Shown here one piece after another: positions 14,430 through 22,133 of a stretch of 34,692 nt of DNA. A program made the position numbers and the translations under genes. The notes under the pieces are model-generated. The model saw only the letters and a program-made list of their open reading frames with translations, ran no database searches and was not told where the DNA came from. Position 1 is the stretch's first letter, and each line of letters begins with the position of its first letter. The stretch is from an uncultured Saprospiraceae bacterium. GTDB taxonomy: Bacteria; Bacteroidota; Bacteroidia; Chitinophagales; Saprospiraceae. Where the stretch lies: the NCBI GenBank assembly GCA_938028705.1, contig CALIZI010000479.1, positions 1 through 34,692 on the forward strand, written 5' to 3'.

Positions 14430-16250
14430 ATGCTAAAAATTTACAATTACTTCATGAAAGGAAAACAAGCGATTCAAACCGCATTACTCACAGTTTTAAT
14501 GGCTTTCCTGATGACTCCCGCACAAGCCAATTTGGTGCTTACAGGCGTACTCGACGGACCACTTCCCAACGGTGTTCCAAAAGGTATAGAGTTATTTGTT
14601 ACAGCCGACATTGCTGATTTGAGTATGTATGGTATTGGCTCTGCCAACAACGGTGGCGGCACAGACGGCGAAGAATTTACCTTTCCTTCGGGAGCATACA
14701 CCGCCGGAACGTTTATTTACGTAGCTACCGACAGTGTAAATTTCTCCGCCTACTTTGGGTTTTTTCCTGATTTTACTGATAGTGCCGCAGGAATTAGTGG
14801 CGATGATGCCGTAGAATTATTTATGGGAGGCAATGTCATTGATGTTTTCGGTGACATCAATACCGACGGTAACGGCGAACCTTGGGAATACACTGATGGT
14901 TGGGCATACCGTAAAAACGGTACCGGACCGGACGGTACAACTTTTGCACAAAATAATTGGACATTCAGTGGGATAGATGTGTTGGACGGTTGTGCCACCA
15001 ATGCCACTTGTGCATCGGTTTTCCCGGCAGGTACTTACATGACTATGGGTTCGGGTACGCCTGAATTTGATTTTACGGCAAGTGCTTTCAGCGTCAGTGA
15101 AGGCGATGCTGCCGGTGTGAATGTTGCTTTAAGCATGTCGGCAGATTGTACGATTGAGGTCGCGCTTGATGCAAGCAGTACGGCGGTGGAAGGTACGGAT
15201 TTTACCTTTTCAAGTCCTCAGACGCTGACCTTTGCGGCAGGTGATACCACCATTCAGACCATTAGTATTCCGACAATTGATAATACAGATAGCGACGGCG
15301 AGCGCACGATTGTTTTGAACTTAGCCAATAGCGGCGGTGCAGGCGGTTGTGGTATCGGTACGACCGGTCAAGTGACGATTACGATTACGGATAATGACTA
15401 CCAAGTGGCTGATATTGCGGCAGTTACAGCCGAAGATGCTGATGGTGTAGCCACTTCGCTCGGTTCATTGGTGACGTTGACAGGTATCGTGCATTGTACT
15501 AATTTCAGAGGTGGAAATGGCTACGATTTTGCTTTGATAGATGCTACGGGCGGTATCACTGTTTTTTCTTTTGATGATGTAGATGACTATGTGATGACGG
15601 AGGGAGACGAGTTGAGTGTATCCGGTGAAATTGCTCAATTCAGAGGCTTGACGCAACTGCAACCTCAAGCAATTACGGTGGTATCGCAAGGCAATGCGGT
15701 GAATGATTATCAGTTGGTTACAGCATTGGATGAAAGTACGGAATCTTTGCCCATTCGTTTGAGTGGTGTCTCTGTGGTTGACCCTACGCAGATAGGAGAA
15801 ATGGAAGATAGTTATAGTCTGGATGTTACAGATGGTACGAATAATTTTGTGGTGCGTGTTGATTCTGATGCCAATATTCCACCGGATGCTATTCCTACAA
15901 CAGGAACTTTTGACATCATCGGAACAGGTGGTCAGTTTGGTTCATCGTCTGCACCGTTTTTGGATGGTTATCAGATTCGTCCTTGTGGTCCGGGTGGTTT
16001 CTTTACAGGAATTGATGCTGCCTTTGGTACACAATTCTCCATATATCCCAATCCGGTGAACGAACAACTCATCATCGAAACGGACATCGCCAATTACCAA
16101 GTTATCATCAGCGATATGCTCGGACGCGAACTCCTGCGCCGCAATGTCAGTAGCAACGCTGCTATTAATACAACATCACTTCAAGGTGGTATGTACCTCG
16201 TTACAGTAGTGGCAGATGATAAAATGTGGGCAGAGAAAATAATTAAATAG
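14430..16250 (+). CDS. T9SS cargo with lamin-tail-like, Calx-beta and OB-fold-like domains
   Basis: The 606-aa exported protein has a signal peptide ending at TPAQA. If translation starts at the second ATG (14454, MKGKQAIQ) the signal is more typical. Regions in order: a lamin-tail-like domain (about 35-190; GVPKGIELFVTADIADLSMYGIG, GTFIYVATDS, DAVELFMGG); a Calx-beta domain (about 215-325; ASAFSVSEGDAAGVNVALS, VEGTDFTFSS, GERTIVLNL, VTITITDND); an OB-fold or DUF5689-like region (about 325-515; VTLTGIVHC..RGGNGYDFALIDATGGITVFS, GDELSVSGEIAQFRGLTQLQP); and a T9SS type A tail from about 530 (FSIYPNPVNEQLIIE, GGMYLVTVVADDKMWAEKIIK). In secreted nucleases such domains flank a catalytic part, but none is present here. 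Probably a surface-binding protein. Confidence 0.88.
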   Translation: MLKIYNYFMKGKQAIQTALLTVLMAFLMTPAQANLVLTGVLDGPLPNGVPKGIELFVTADIADLSMYGIGSANNGGGTDGEEFTFPSGAYTAGTFIYVATDSVNFSAYFGFFPDFTDSAAGISGDDAVELFMGGNVIDVFGDINTDGNGEPWEYTDGWAYRKNGTGPDGTTFAQNNWTFSGIDVLDGCATNATCASVFPAGTYMTMGSGTPEFDFTASAFSVSEGDAAGVNVALSMSADCTIEVALDASSTAVEGTDFTFSSPQTLTFAAGDTTIQTISIPTIDNTDSDGERTIVLNLANSGGAGGCGIGTTGQVTITITDNDYQVADIAAVTAEDADGVATSLGSLVTLTGIVHCTNFRGGNGYDFALIDATGGITVFSFDDVDDYVMTEGDELSVSGEIAQFRGLTQLQPQAITVVSQGNAVNDYQLVTALDESTESLPIRLSGVSVVDPTQIGEMEDSYSLDVTDGTNNFVVRVDSDANIPPDAIPTTGTFDIIGTGGQFGSSSAPFLDGYQIRPCGPGGFFTGIDAAFGTQFSIYPNPVNEQLIIETDIANYQVIISDMLGRELLRRNVSSNAAINTTSLQGGMYLVTVVADDKMWAEKIIK

Positions 16251-16357
16251 TGTTGAAGTGTTGGAGTGTTGATGTGTTGAAGTATTTTCGCTACACGAGA
16301 AAAATATTTCGTATGAACGTCACGTCAACACTTCAACACCACAACACTCCAACACGC
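16250..16357. repeat. TGTTGAAG octamer hairpin between convergent genes
   Basis: Four octamers (TGTTGAAG, TGTTGGAG, TGTTGATG, TGTTGAAG) begin at the stop codon of the T9SS gene. Inverse words (CTTCAACACCACAACACTCCAACAC) fill 16324-16355, at the 3' end of the opposite gene. It may serve as a terminator for both. The same words recur after lpxB (18606-18638). Confidence 0.8.
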
Positions 16358-16358
16358 T

Positions 16359-16973
16359 TTAATTCAACGCTCTTTTCAAGTCTTCGAGTTTGCCTTGAAT
16401 CATGCGTAGGCTGTCGCGGGTGGCTTTGCAATCATTTCCGGTTTGGGTGGACTGCTTTTCTTGGTAAAGTTTTTCGATGCGGGCATCTTTTTCGGCGATG
16501 TCATCCTCTAAGCGACTGATGCGGGCTTGCAGGGCTTTGACATCGGCACTTACGGGAATGTTGTCATCAATTGTCACTTCTTTTTCTGTTTCTCCTTTGT
16601 TTTTATCCTTTACTTTATTGAGCAAATCCTTTAGATTGCGTTTTTTATCGGGCTGATTGTCGTCCTCATCAGGTATGGTTTCCGCTTCCTTGTCTTTGTT
16701 TTTATTTTTAATATCATTGACAAGGTCTTTGATGTTTTGTGGCTTTCTATCATCCTCTTTTACATCAGTATCGTTACGGATAATTTTGATGTCTTTTTTG
16801 TCTTCAACATCTGTTTTGGTATCCTTTTTCTCCGTCCATTTATCAGGGTTGGTGATATTGTCAACGGAAATTTCTTCATTATTGAGCCAAAGGCTACCAA
16901 TGATTGCCGCAGGTATAATCAAGAGCATCGCCATCACAAAGCGACTAAATCCGGTTAAACGTCTTCTTGCCAT
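16359..16973 (-). CDS. Single-pass membrane protein with charged linker and coiled coil
   Basis: A 204-aa protein with a short basic N-terminus (MARRRLTGFSR), one membrane segment (about residues 12-30, FVMAMLLIIPAAIIGSLWL), and a very charged Lys/Asp/Glu linker. The linker holds an internal repeat (NIKDLVNDIKNKNKDKE near 80 and NLKDLLNKVKDKNKGET near 113). A coiled coil follows (about 143-170, VKALQARISRLEDDIAEKDARIEKLYQEK), then a short C-terminal helix. The positive-inside rule puts the long part in the periplasm. Possibly an envelope tether or spacer; no family recognised. ATG start at 16973. Confidence 0.7.
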   Translation of the reverse strand: MARRRLTGFSRFVMAMLLIIPAAIIGSLWLNNEEISVDNITNPDKWTEKKDTKTDVEDKKDIKIIRNDTDVKEDDRKPQNIKDLVNDIKNKNKDKEAETIPDEDDNQPDKKRNLKDLLNKVKDKNKGETEKEVTIDDNIPVSADVKALQARISRLEDDIAEKDARIEKLYQEKQSTQTGNDCKATRDSLRMIQGKLEDLKRALN

Positions 16974-17105
16974 TTTTTATATATAATATGTGGAAAAATA
17001 GTCTATTTTGACTTGTTAATTACAAACATAACATTATCAAGCCACATTCAGTTGTTTTCTTCGATAAAATTAACTTAAAATTATACGAAAATGGGATTTC
17101 CTGTG

Positions 17106-17199
17106 GGCAGTTCTAAATTTGCAATGCTCTTACTTGCCTTGCATTTTGGAAATGCAAGGCAAGTCGCATAATTTTTAACATTACATTTACAGGACTACC
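17106..17199. repeat. 94-bp palindromic element, copy 1
   Basis: The centre ACTTGCCTTGCATTT / AAATGCAAGGCAAGT is nearly perfectly palindromic (about 17131-17164). The right flank reads ATTACATTTACAGGACTACC. A second copy of the same 94-bp length is at 25946-26039. It lies upstream of the 16359-16973 gene. The rest of 16974-17349 is A/T runs. Confidence 0.8.
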
Positions 17200-17349
17200 T
17201 TTACATGATTTGTACAGTTTATTTTTCTTTTTTATTAATAAATATTTATAAATTATTCTTATTTTTATAAAATTATTTTATAATATTTTTATTATTAAAA
17301 ATAAATTATTTATAAATTTTTTTTTATTTTAAAACAAAAAATCAAGGAA

Positions 17350-18267
17350 TCATGCTACTAAAAAAGCCGCACCAAATACCCCTGCGCTATCGCCCAATTT
17401 GGGTCTGACAATCATCGTCTCCAAGCGATTATTAAATACAAATTTTTCTACTTCTTTAATGCCTTGTGTGTATAGTGCATCCACATTGCCTACACCACCG
17501 CCGATGACAATAATATCAGGGTCAATCACATTAATCACCGAAGCAATACTGCGCCCGAAGAAATGACACAAGCGGTCAATAGCGGCTTTGGCGTGTGGGT
17601 CATTTCGCGCTTGAAAAGCCGTATTGATGTCTTTTAGTGAAAGGCTTTTGCCGGATATTTCTTTATAAAAACGCTCCGTAGCCGGACCCGAAATCACCGT
17701 CTCTACGCAGCCCTTTAAGCCACAATAACAATCGCCGCCCGAAAGGTCAAGGAAGTTGTGTCCCCACTCTCCACCGATGCCCTGCAATCCGCCAATTACC
17801 TTGCCATTCACCACAATTCCAGAGCCTACGCCCGTTCCCATAATCACACCCCAAACCACTGTTGCATCAGGTCGGAGGTGATGCGCTGCACCCATCCGCG
17901 CTTCCGCAAGTGCAAAGCAATTCGCGTCATTTGCAATCGTGAGCGGTACGCCAATCAAGTCCTCCAAATCACCTTTAAAAGGCTGTCCGTTGAGTTCAGT
18001 AGAGTTGGAATTTTTGAGACAATCGTTGAGCGGATCGAGCGTGCCGGGCGTACCTATACCTATACGTACAGGGCGGCTACCGACCTTTTCAGCCACAGTC
18101 TCCACCAATAGCTTTATCCGATTAAGAATATGCAGATAGCCTTTTTCTTTTTCGGTATAAATACGCTCACGAGCCAGTACCTGTGGATTATCTTTTGATT
18201 CAAGTACCACACATTCCACCTTAGTACCGCCCAAATCTAAACCCCAAAGTTTTTGATGATTATTCAT
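17350..18267 (-). CDS. ROK-family sugar kinase (glucokinase/fructokinase-like)
   Basis: A 305-aa cytoplasmic enzyme of the ROK family, which phosphorylates hexoses with ATP. Visible motifs: phosphate loop GLDLGGTK (residues 9-16), sugar-binding IANDANCFALAEARMGAA, WGVIMGTGVGSGIVVNGKVIGG, and GIGGEWGHN with the Glu/His pair typical of ROK proteins. The Cys cluster CYCGLKGCVE fits the structural zinc site. The C-terminal adenosine motif is DPDIIVIGGGVGN. Length is typical and all key residues are kept, so it should be active. No helix-turn-helix is present, so it is a kinase and not a ROK repressor. Glucose, fructose or a related sugar is possible. Start ATG at 18267. Confidence 0.92.
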   Translation of the reverse strand: MNNHQKLWGLDLGGTKVECVVLESKDNPQVLARERIYTEKEKGYLHILNRIKLLVETVAEKVGSRPVRIGIGTPGTLDPLNDCLKNSNSTELNGQPFKGDLEDLIGVPLTIANDANCFALAEARMGAAHHLRPDATVVWGVIMGTGVGSGIVVNGKVIGGLQGIGGEWGHNFLDLSGGDCYCGLKGCVETVISGPATERFYKEISGKSLSLKDINTAFQARNDPHAKAAIDRLCHFFGRSIASVINVIDPDIIVIGGGVGNVDALYTQGIKEVEKFVFNNRLETMIVRPKLGDSAGVFGAAFLVA

Positions 18268-18278
18268 TTTTAAATATA

Positions 18279-18332
18279 ATGAGTGAATTAACGAATGAGT
18301 GAATAAATGACTGTTTATCAGTTAGTTAATTC
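18279..18332. repeat. GAGTGAAT word repeat with GAATTAAC inverted pair
   Basis: AATGAGTGAATTAACGAATG is followed by AGTGAATAAATGACTG. GAATTAAC and GTTAATTC (about 18287 and 18324) are inverse. It lies in the 5' region of the ROK gene, 12 bp upstream of its start. Confidence 0.55.
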
Positions 18333-18352
18333 TAAAAAAATTCATTTTAACT

Positions 18353-18519
18353 TGACAATGTCATGTTCTATTTTTATTTAATATAGTCAGTGTTTGTCCT
18401 TGAATTTGGGCTAAAACTCGTCTGACATTTTGAAAATGTCTGACGAGTTTTAGCCCAAATTCAGACCGAAGTGCCTTATTTATATTTAATAAAAATTTAA
18501 TTTAACATTGTCAAGATAA
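18353..18519. repeat. CTCGTCTGACATTT palindromic element, copy 2
   Basis: A 61-bp near-perfect palindrome (18402-18462) has 30-bp arms built from GAATTTGGGCTAAAACTCGTC and TGACATTTT. It is flanked by AACTTGACAATGTCATGTT (from 18352) and AACATTGTCAAG (about 18504), also inverse to each other. The words match copy 1 at the window start. Confidence 0.8.
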
Positions 18520-18605
18520 TTATTAATATTTTTTTAATAAAAATAAATTTTAATTTACAATTATCTTTTTTATAATAAAATAAAAATAATTACAATATAA
18601 AATTC

Positions 18606-18638
18606 ACGTCAACACATCAACACTTCAACACTTCAAAT
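18606..18638. repeat. CTTCAACA word array overlapping the end of lpxB
   Basis: Words GTCAACACATCAACACTTCAA and further CTTCAA run across the lpxB stop codon, so the last codons (Lys-Cys-stop) are encoded by the array. The words match the 16250-16357 hairpin. Confidence 0.65.
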
Positions 18639-19776
18639 ATTCCACCATCAATTCCGCCGCTCGTTTTGATGCCCCTGCACCGCCAAGTTTTTCACGCAAG
18701 TTGACATAATCATTCAAAATATCATGTCGTTTTTTTGCTGTTAAAATGACCTTTAATTCGGCTGTCAAATTATCCACCGTCAATTCATCTTGTATCAATT
18801 CTTTGACGACTTCTTTCTCAGAAATCAGATTGACCAAAGAAATATAATTGACTTTCACCAGTCGTTTTGCAATTTGATACGACCACTTGTTGCCCCGATA
18901 ACAAACCACCTGCGGCACGTCAAATAAAGCCGCTTCAAGTGTTGCCGTTCCCGATGTGACGAGTGCCGCATCTGCCGATTCTAATACCTCGTAGGTTTTA
19001 TTCTCAATAAGTTTGACCTGCGTATTTTTCAAAAAAGATGCGTAAAAATCTGCCGAAATCGAAGGCGCACCTGCTACTACAAATTCGCAATCAGGAAACT
19101 TAGGAACGACCTCTAACATCAAAGTCAACATTCGCCGGATTTCCTGTTGGCGACTGCCGGGGAGTAGGGCAATGCGCTTAACCCTCCCGATAGCTATCGG
19201 GACTAAAGGGGAGTATCCTCCCACCTTACTCTGTGATGCGGACAGACTCCCCTTTAGGGGTTGGGGGTAAGGGCGCAAGACCACATCCAATAAAGGATGC
19301 CCGACAAAATCCACTTCTATATCGTGTTTTTTATAAAAATCTTTTTCAAAAGGAAGTATGACAAACATACGGGCTACATCGCGCCGTATTTTTTCGACAC
19401 GTCCTTCTTTCCATGCCCATATTTGAGGGGAAATATAGTAAAAAACGTGAATATTTTGTTGTTTTGCCCAAGCCGCAATACGCAGATTGAAGCCCGGATA
19501 ATCGACCAAAATCAACACATCAGGCTGATAATTGGCAATGTCTTGTTTACAAAATTTAAGGTTACGGAGGATTGTGCGAATATTTTTAGCGACCTCCATA
19601 AATCCCATAAAAGCCAAATCGCGGTAATGCCTGACCAACTCCCCTCCGGCAGCTTGCATCAAATCGCCGCCCCATACGCGGAAACTCGCCTCAGCGTCTT
19701 TTTCTTTAAGGGCATACATCAAATTGGCAGCATGTAAATCGCCCGAAGCCTCTCCCGCAATGATGTAGTATCGCAT
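18625..19776 (-). CDS. lpxB: Lipid-A-disaccharide synthase with an in-frame palindromic insert
   Basis: LpxB joins UDP-2,3-diacylglucosamine and lipid X to make lipid A disaccharide at the inner membrane. The 383-aa protein starts at the ATG at 19776 (MRYYIIAGEASGDLHAANLM); a longer frame from TTG at 19809 adds residues foreign to the family. Family motifs: GEASGDLHAA, WGGDLMQAAGGELVRHYRDLAFMGF, LVDYPGFNLRIA, YYISPQIWAWKEGR, LPFEKDFY, VDFVGHPLLD, ALLPGSRQQEI, SGTATLEAAL, PQVVCYR. Between GHPLLDVV and ALLPGSR there are about 31 extra residues encoded by a palindromic repeat (19178-19274). The reading frame and all flanking motifs are intact, so the enzyme is probably functional. Downstream repeat words encode the last codons. 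Confidence 0.94.
   Translation of the reverse strand: MRYYIIAGEASGDLHAANLMYALKEKDAEASFRVWGGDLMQAAGGELVRHYRDLAFMGFMEVAKNIRTILRNLKFCKQDIANYQPDVLILVDYPGFNLRIAAWAKQQNIHVFYYISPQIWAWKEGRVEKIRRDVARMFVILPFEKDFYKKHDIEVDFVGHPLLDVVLRPYPQPLKGSLSASQSKVGGYSPLVPIAIGRVKRIALLPGSRQQEIRRMLTLMLEVVPKFPDCEFVVAGAPSISADFYASFLKNTQVKLIENKTYEVLESADAALVTSGTATLEAALFDVPQVVCYRGNKWSYQIAKRLVKVNYISLVNLISEKEVVKELIQDELTVDNLTAELKVILTAKKRHDILNDYVNLREKLGGAGASKRAAELMVEYLKC
19178..19274. repeat. Palindromic repeat inserted in the lpxB reading frame
   Basis: CTAAAGGGGAG (about 19203-19213) and CTCCCCTTTAG (about 19247-19257) are perfectly inverse. The outer flanks TTAACCCTCCC and GGGGTTGGGGGTAAGGG are partly inverse. An 18-bp perfect palindrome TCCCGATAGCTATCGGGA is embedded at 19185-19202. 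I recall CTCCCCTTTAGGGGTTGGGGG-type words as dispersed repeats in Bacteroidota genomes. Here they are translated as part of LpxB. Confidence 0.8.
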
Positions 19777-19798
19777 GATAAGTTCTAAAAAACAAATT

Positions 19799-19873
19799 CC
19801 AAATAACAAATTCCATTTTCTTTGTTTTTTGGTGCTTGTTTTTTGAAATTTGGTGCTTGGAATTTGTTATTTG
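19799..19873. repeat. Hairpin of AACAAATTCC words upstream of lpxB
   Basis: CAAATTCCAAATAACAAATTCCA is mirrored by TTGGTGCTTGGAATTTGTTATTTG, with GGTGCTTG repeated twice in between. It lies directly 5' of lpxB. Similar words recur at 32606-32688. Confidence 0.65.
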
Positions 19874-20045
19874 CCTAAAGCTAAAGGTAAGGAAAAAGTC
19901 GTGAACCGACAAAGAAGGGAGTTTTCAAAACGTATTTTGAAATGATATTTTCACCTTAACACAATCTTAATACTATACTTTATGGTTTTTTGCTTAAATT
20001 TGTACCTTATATAAGAATCTTTTTAAGGTTCAATATCTTTCATTA
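19874..20045. other. Intergenic stretch with a possible -7 box
   Basis: TAAATTTG at 19995-20002 matches TAnnTTTG, but no TTTG lies at the expected -33 distance. It points toward the thioredoxin-like gene at 20265, with repeat copy B in between. Nothing else is visible. Confidence 0.3.
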
Positions 20046-20228
20046 GACTTTGGATAGAGGAAATTAGGGGATTTGGAGATTTGGTAAAATTCTCGTTTTT
20101 AGATTTTTACACAAAAAAATTAATCAAATATTTTATTTTAAAAATAAAAAATATTCAATTGATTATCAATTAGTTATAGTTTTAAACCTAATTTCCCAGT
20201 TACCTAATTCCCATTTTGTCCAAAGTAC
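20046..20228 (-). repeat. GGACTTTGGA element, copy B (inverted)
   Basis: Read on the minus strand it matches copies A and C: GTACTTTGGACAAAATGGGAA, GAAATTAGGTTTAAAACTATAACTAATTGATAATCAATT, GTAAAAATCTAA, and it ends ATTTCC...ATCCAAAGTC. The CCCGATAG palindrome of copy A is absent. It ends 36 bp before the start of the first thioredoxin-like gene. Confidence 0.85.
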
Positions 20229-20264
20229 AATATCTTTCAGCAATCAAAGAATAAATTAATACAA

Positions 20265-20948
20265 ATGAAAAAATTAAGCACATATTTTAGTGTAGCATTA
20301 TTAGTTATCGCTACTGCATTTTTCCTGACATCCTGCAAATCAGATAAAGCAGCAGAAGCTACTGCTCAAACCCAAACGCAACCTAAAACGAATAAAATCG
20401 TAAAACCCACCAAACTTACACCACAGCAGCAAGCTCAAAAAAATCAAGGGCAGAAACAACTACGACAAGCTCAACAAAACAATCAACAACCCAGACAACG
20501 CCCGAAATATGAACCCGGCGTACCCGGTGGCAAAATCAATTGGATGACTTTTGAGCAAGCCGAAAAAGCTATGAAAAAGAAGCCTAAGAAAGTTTTTGTA
20601 GATGTCTATACCGAGTGGTGTGGTTGGTGCAAAAGACTGGATGCAGCGACTTTTGCAGACAAGCGCGTGGCGGATTATATGAATGATAATTTCTATGCCG
20701 TTAAGTTTGACGCACAGCATCCTGACCCTATCAAGTTGGGCGGTAAGAAATATGCCAATCCAAGATTCGACGCTTCTAAACCGAAGAGAGCGCGTAATGC
20801 AACACACGAATTGGCAGTCAAATACAGAGCCAGAAGCTACCCAACCGTACTTTTCCTCAATGAGAAATTAGACCTTATACAAGCCGTTCCGGGTTTCAGA
20901 ACCGCTGACGACTTTTTGCCAATGTTACAAAAATTTCAAGCCATATAA
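20265..20948 (+). CDS. Thioredoxin-fold lipoprotein, CGWC active site
   Basis: A 227-aa lipoprotein: signal with lipobox LTSC (Cys about residue 24), then a Gln/Lys/Pro-rich low-complexity linker (about 30-85). The thioredoxin-like domain follows: KKVFVDVYTEWCGWCKRLDAATF with Cys119 and Cys122, DNFYAVKFDAQHPDPIKLGGKKYANPRF, and the cis-Pro loop RARSYPTVLFLNE. The dipeptide Gly-Trp in CxxC is typical of DUF255/thioredoxin_7-type proteins. It probably acts as a periplasmic thiol-disulfide oxidoreductase. It is paralogous to the next gene, 95 bp downstream. ATG start. Confidence 0.9.
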   Translation: MKKLSTYFSVALLVIATAFFLTSCKSDKAAEATAQTQTQPKTNKIVKPTKLTPQQQAQKNQGQKQLRQAQQNNQQPRQRPKYEPGVPGGKINWMTFEQAEKAMKKKPKKVFVDVYTEWCGWCKRLDAATFADKRVADYMNDNFYAVKFDAQHPDPIKLGGKKYANPRFDASKPKRARNATHELAVKYRARSYPTVLFLNEKLDLIQAVPGFRTADDFLPMLQKFQAI

Positions 20949-20977
20949 ATCGCCTACGGTGAATAAATTATTTAAAC

Positions 20978-21019
20978 AATTGATGAGTGAATGAGACATA
21001 AAATCTCGTTCACTCATTA
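20978..21019. repeat. GAGTGAATGAGA hairpin between the thioredoxin paralogs
   Basis: GATGAGTGAATGAGA is inverse to TCTCGTTCACTCATT with one mismatch and an 8-nt loop. It lies between the two genes and may reduce read-through or separate mRNA stability. Confidence 0.7.
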
Positions 21020-21043
21020 AGCAACCAAAATACAATAAAAAAA

Positions 21044-21619
21044 ATGAAGAATATTAGTATTGCAATTTTAAGCATCTTTTTGTTTGTAGGTATTGCCTGC
21101 AACCAACAGGGACAAGCAACTAAAGCCACACCTAATGCCCAACCCAAAGCGACACCTACCTCCACCAAAAGTTCCCAGATTCCTGCTTCTCATGCCAATT
21201 CTCCTATACAATGGATGAGTTTTGAGCAAGCACAGGAAGCGATGAAAAAAGAGCCGCGAAAACTCTTTGTGGACGTATATACCTATTGGTGCGGACCTTG
21301 TAAAATGCTGGATCGCAATACTTTTGCCAATCCTCAATTTGCCAAGTATGTCAATGAAAATTATTATGCTGTAAAATTTAATGCACAGGATGAAAATGAC
21401 ATTGTTTTCGCAGGAAATACCTACTCCAATCCGAATTACGACCCAAAAAGAGGACAACGCCGCCGCAATGCTACACATCAGCTTGCCGGTGCTTTTCAAG
21501 TGAGAGCCTTCCCTACGATGGTCATTCTCAATGAACAATTGCAAATTATGAAATCCATTAGAGGATATAAAACACCTCAACAGCTACAACCTATCCTCAA
21601 GCAATTTGCTCAGATATAA
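21044..21619 (+). CDS. Thioredoxin-fold lipoprotein, CGPC active site
   Basis: A 191-aa paralog of the preceding gene. It has a lipobox GIAC (about residue 19), a shorter Thr/Pro/Lys linker, then IQWMSFEQAQEAMKKEPRKLFVDVYTYWCGPCKMLDRNTF with Cys83 and Cys86, ENYYAVKFNAQDENDIVFAGNTYSNPNYDP, and AFQVRAFPTMVILNE (cis-Pro). CGPC is the classical thioredoxin motif, so redox potential probably differs from the CGWC neighbour. The shared insert (about GG.KYANPRFD / GNTYSNPNYD, then RRNATHQLA) marks both as one subfamily. The gene pair arose by duplication and ends at a strong terminator. Confidence 0.9.
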   Translation: MKNISIAILSIFLFVGIACNQQGQATKATPNAQPKATPTSTKSSQIPASHANSPIQWMSFEQAQEAMKKEPRKLFVDVYTYWCGPCKMLDRNTFANPQFAKYVNENYYAVKFNAQDENDIVFAGNTYSNPNYDPKRGQRRRNATHQLAGAFQVRAFPTMVILNEQLQIMKSIRGYKTPQQLQPILKQFAQI

Positions 21620-21661
21620 TTGTACCATAAATTGGTCAAATACAAGACATTTTAATACATC

Positions 21662-21706
21662 ACCTCTCTTATTTTTGAACAAATCGAAAATGAGAGAGGT
21701 TTTTTT
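21662..21706 (+). terminator. Intrinsic terminator after the thioredoxin pair
   Basis: ACCTCTCTTATTTTTG pairs with CGAAAATGAGAGAGGT (two mismatches), followed by T7. Confidence 0.85.
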
Positions 21707-21737
21707 GTTAGAAGGCATATTATTTTTTAAGGCTATC

Positions 21738-21892
21738 AGTTCATGGTTGGACAGTTCATAGTTCATAGTTGTTACAATCACTTGAATTTCAATATGTTTG
21801 TAACTCGCTGATTATCAAAGTATCCAACATTAGACGGGTAGCCTAATTTTAAGGTAAATGCAATTCAACATATAACTTGACATTGTCAAAAT
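21738..21892. other. Intergenic words between terminator and repeat copy C
   Basis: Tandem AGTTCATGGTTGGAC/AGTTCATAGTTCATAGTTG words lie at about 21738-21772, and a TTGACATTGTCAA palindrome at about 21876-21888. The palindrome matches words that accompany the CTCGTCTGACATTT elements at 136-151 and 18353. No gene is seen. Confidence 0.5.
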
Positions 21893-21917
21893 AATTAATC
21901 TACTAACTTTTTCATTT

Positions 21918-22100
21918 GGACTTTGGACAAAATGGGAACCAGGGAACTGGGAAATTAGGTTTAGAACCGTAACTTATTGATAATCAATCGAATAAATTTT
22001 ATTGATAAAATAAAACATGTGATTAATTACTTTTTGTAAAAATCTAAGAAAGAAGGGTTTACCTAATTTCCCAATTCCCCGATTTCCTCTGTCCAAAGTC
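21918..22100 (+). repeat. GGACTTTGGA element, copy C
   Basis: Ends are GGACTTTGGACAAAATGGGA and TTTCCTCTGTCCAAAGTC. The core holds ATTGATAATCAATCGAATAA, AAAACATGTGATTAATTAC and TGTAAAAATCTAA. It ends 33 bp before the start codon of the Omp28-like gene. Confidence 0.88.
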
Positions 22101-22133
22101 TAATTTTCATCATTTATAAAAATAAAGAATACC

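Noticed and set aside
16250-16519. Plus-strand 89-codon ORF after the T9SS gene
   Set aside because: It begins in the octamer hairpin and runs opposite the coiled-coil gene.
17350-18267. ROK-type transcriptional repressor
   Set aside because: There is no N-terminal helix-turn-helix; the protein begins at the phosphate-binding motif.
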